Shown: positions 62,890 to 63,882 of the stretch, in pieces
Numbering within the stretch: position 1 is the stretch's first letter
Layout of the letters: each line of letters begins with the position of its first letter
Translations under genes and position numbers: made by a program
Notes under the pieces: model-generated
The model's database searches: none
Seen by the model: the letters and a program-made list of their open reading frames with translations, nothing else
What the model was told of the DNA's origin: nothing
Assembly (NCBI GenBank): GCA_002162765.1
Contig: MAAR01000007.1
Span: 1-63,882, forward strand
Direction of reading: 5' to 3'
DNA length: 63,882 bases
DNA from: Flavobacteriales bacterium 34_180_T64
GTDB lineage: Bacteria > Bacteroidota > Bacteroidia > Flavobacteriales > Flavobacteriaceae

Positions 62890-63882
62890 ATGAAAAAAAT
62901 TACAATATTAATAGCAGTATTTACATTGTTTTTTGGATGGCAGGTAAATGCTCAAATCACTTCATTTCCTTATGTGGAAGATTTTGAAGTAAATGATGGA
63001 GGTTGGATTGCTGATAATACAGCAGCTGGAACCTGGGCACTTGGAAACCCAACTGGTGCAGTAATTAATAGTGCCGCTTCTGGCGCTAACGCCTGGGTAA
63101 CAAGTTTAGCAGGACAATACAATGCAAACGAAACTTCAAACGTTTCAAGTCCGGAATTTGATTTTACAGCACTCGCTGCACCATCAATAGAATTTAGTAT
63201 TTGGTGGAATTCAGAATTTAGTTGGGATGGGATGGTTTTACAATCATCAATAGATAATGGAGGCTCATGGCAAAATGTAGGTGCCGTTGGTGATCCTAAT
63301 AATTGGTATACAGACGGAACAATAAACGGTAACCCTGGAGGTCAGCAAGAAGGTTGGTCTGGAAGAGGAGCTGCAAATGGATCTGAAGGATGGGTTATTG
63401 CGCGTCATGCACTTGTAGGACTAGGAGGTCAAGGAAGTGTATTTTTAAGATTTGCTTTTGGTTCAGATGGTTCTGTACAAGATGACGGTATTGGTTTTGA
63501 TTTAATAAATGTATTTGATGTGTCATGTCCTGAACCAGTAGGTTTGGCAGTGGCAGGTATTACCTCAACAACAGCGGATGTTAGTTGGACAGCTTCTGGT
63601 ACAGAAACCACATGGGAAGTCTCGGTACAACCTATCGGAACAGGTGTTCCTGTAGGAGCTGGAACGTCAACAACTAACAATCCATATACAGCCGTTGGTT
63701 TAACAGCGGTAACAGATTATGAAGTTTATGTGCGTGCAGATTGCGGCGGCGGAGAATTCAGTAGCTGGACAGGTCCAGTTAATTTTCTATCGGCTTGTGA
63801 TGTATTTGTTCCAGATTATTTAGAAGGGTTTGCTACAATTATTCCAAATTGTTGGGATGAGGCAGCCGATGGAGATGCAGCA
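62890..63882 (+). CDS. Large secreted protein with fibronectin type III domain, truncated at window end
   Basis: Open for 331 codons to the window edge with no stop. Signal peptide 1-21 (MKKITILIAVFTLFFG, ending VNAQ), then a beta-sandwich domain (about 25-215: FPYVEDFE, WALGNP, WDGMVLQSSIDNGGSW, FLRFAFGSDGSVQDDGIGFDLINV) typical of MAM/choice-of-anchor-like modules, a fibronectin III domain (about 220-300: SCPEPVGL, TTADVSWTASG, YEVYVRADC), then the start of a second sandwich (DYLEGFATIIPNCWDEA). This architecture is common in type IX secreted adhesins; its C-terminus lies outside the window. Confidence 0.85.
   Translation, partial: MKKITILIAVFTLFFGWQVNAQITSFPYVEDFEVNDGGWIADNTAAGTWALGNPTGAVINSAASGANAWVTSLAGQYNANETSNVSSPEFDFTALAAPSIEFSIWWNSEFSWDGMVLQSSIDNGGSWQNVGAVGDPNNWYTDGTINGNPGGQQEGWSGRGAANGSEGWVIARHALVGLGGQGSVFLRFAFGSDGSVQDDGIGFDLINVFDVSCPEPVGLAVAGITSTTADVSWTASGTETTWEVSVQPIGTGVPVGAGTSTTNNPYTAVGLTAVTDYEVYVRADCGGGEFSSWTGPVNFLSACDVFVPDYLEGFATIIPNCWDEAADGDAA

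Noticed and set aside
63429..63680. 83-codon minus-strand frame near the right edge
   Set aside because: Antisense to the fibronectin III region of the truncated secreted protein, which has a signal peptide and a proper domain order.
1..63882. tRNA, tmRNA and rRNA genes
   Set aside because: No cloverleaf-like or rRNA-like segments were recognised in any gap; all gaps are short and AT-rich.

Overview
The window is a stretch of an AT-rich chromosome from the Bacteroidota, almost certainly family Flavobacteriaceae. The evidence is the flavobacterial promoter consensus (TAnnTTTG, often with TTTG about 19-20 nt upstream), a type IX secretion sorting tail, many Bacteroidota-style lipoproteins, OmpA with thrombospondin-3 repeats, a three-gene succinate dehydrogenase/fumarate reductase, and families largely confined to this group (IPExxxVDY protein, DUF2480, DUF3078, DUF4199). 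A marine genus is likely, but the genus cannot be fixed from this sequence. Most of the window is housekeeping core genome. No rRNA, tRNA, CRISPR array or intact mobile element was seen.

Layout. 1-500: wreckage of an IS481-type transposase plus a second decayed frame. 501-11044 (minus): beta-barrel protein, alpha/beta hydrolase, AddB-like nuclease, OmpA protein, Kbl and AddA-like helicase-nuclease. 11168-12291: superoxide dismutase, then a 515-nt gap with two copies of an sRNA-like hairpin/terminator element on the minus strand. 12292-16430 (minus): purF, PfkB kinase, RNase HI and purN. 16616-20886 (plus): acpP, fabF, rnc, IPExxxVDY protein and pyk. 20892-29719: an interspersed-repeat-like element, dinB, CYTH protein, YCII lipoprotein, HMA metal-binding lipoprotein, EamA transporter, an M16 peptidase pair, DUF4199 protein, rplU and rpmA. 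29775-35982: membrane MutS-like ATPase and a LytTR two-component pair divergent from an outer-membrane receptor-like barrel. 36048-39499 (minus): sdhCAB. 39595-45332 (minus): lipoprotein, large BNR-repeat protein and a secreted metzincin-like protease with a T9SS tail. 45477-51249: Crp-family regulator, pepP, brnQ, hydrolase, two duplicated small zinc-ribbon genes and thiL. 51425-59273 (plus): an extended SUF iron-sulfur operon, sufA-sufB-lipoprotein-sufC-sufD-sufS-META lipoprotein-sufE-sufT-DUF2480. 59408-63882: DUF3078 protein, hflX, an endonuclease/exonuclease/phosphatase protein and the start of a large secreted fibronectin-III protein cut by the window end.

How they work together. The SUF operon supplies Fe-S clusters, for example to SdhB. 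The AddA/AddB-like pair is the probable double-strand-break end-processing machine. The acpP-fabF, pur and pyk genes are core metabolism. The envelope genes (OmpA, LytTR-controlled barrel, M16 pair, BNR protein, T9SS substrates) reflect the surface-protein-rich lifestyle of the family. I found no obvious new defence or biosynthetic system. The least explained items are the duplicated sRNA-like element (11857-11940 and 12107-12191), a large palindrome at 1418-1469, the two lipoproteins embedded in the SUF operon, and the duplicated zinc-ribbon mini-proteins.
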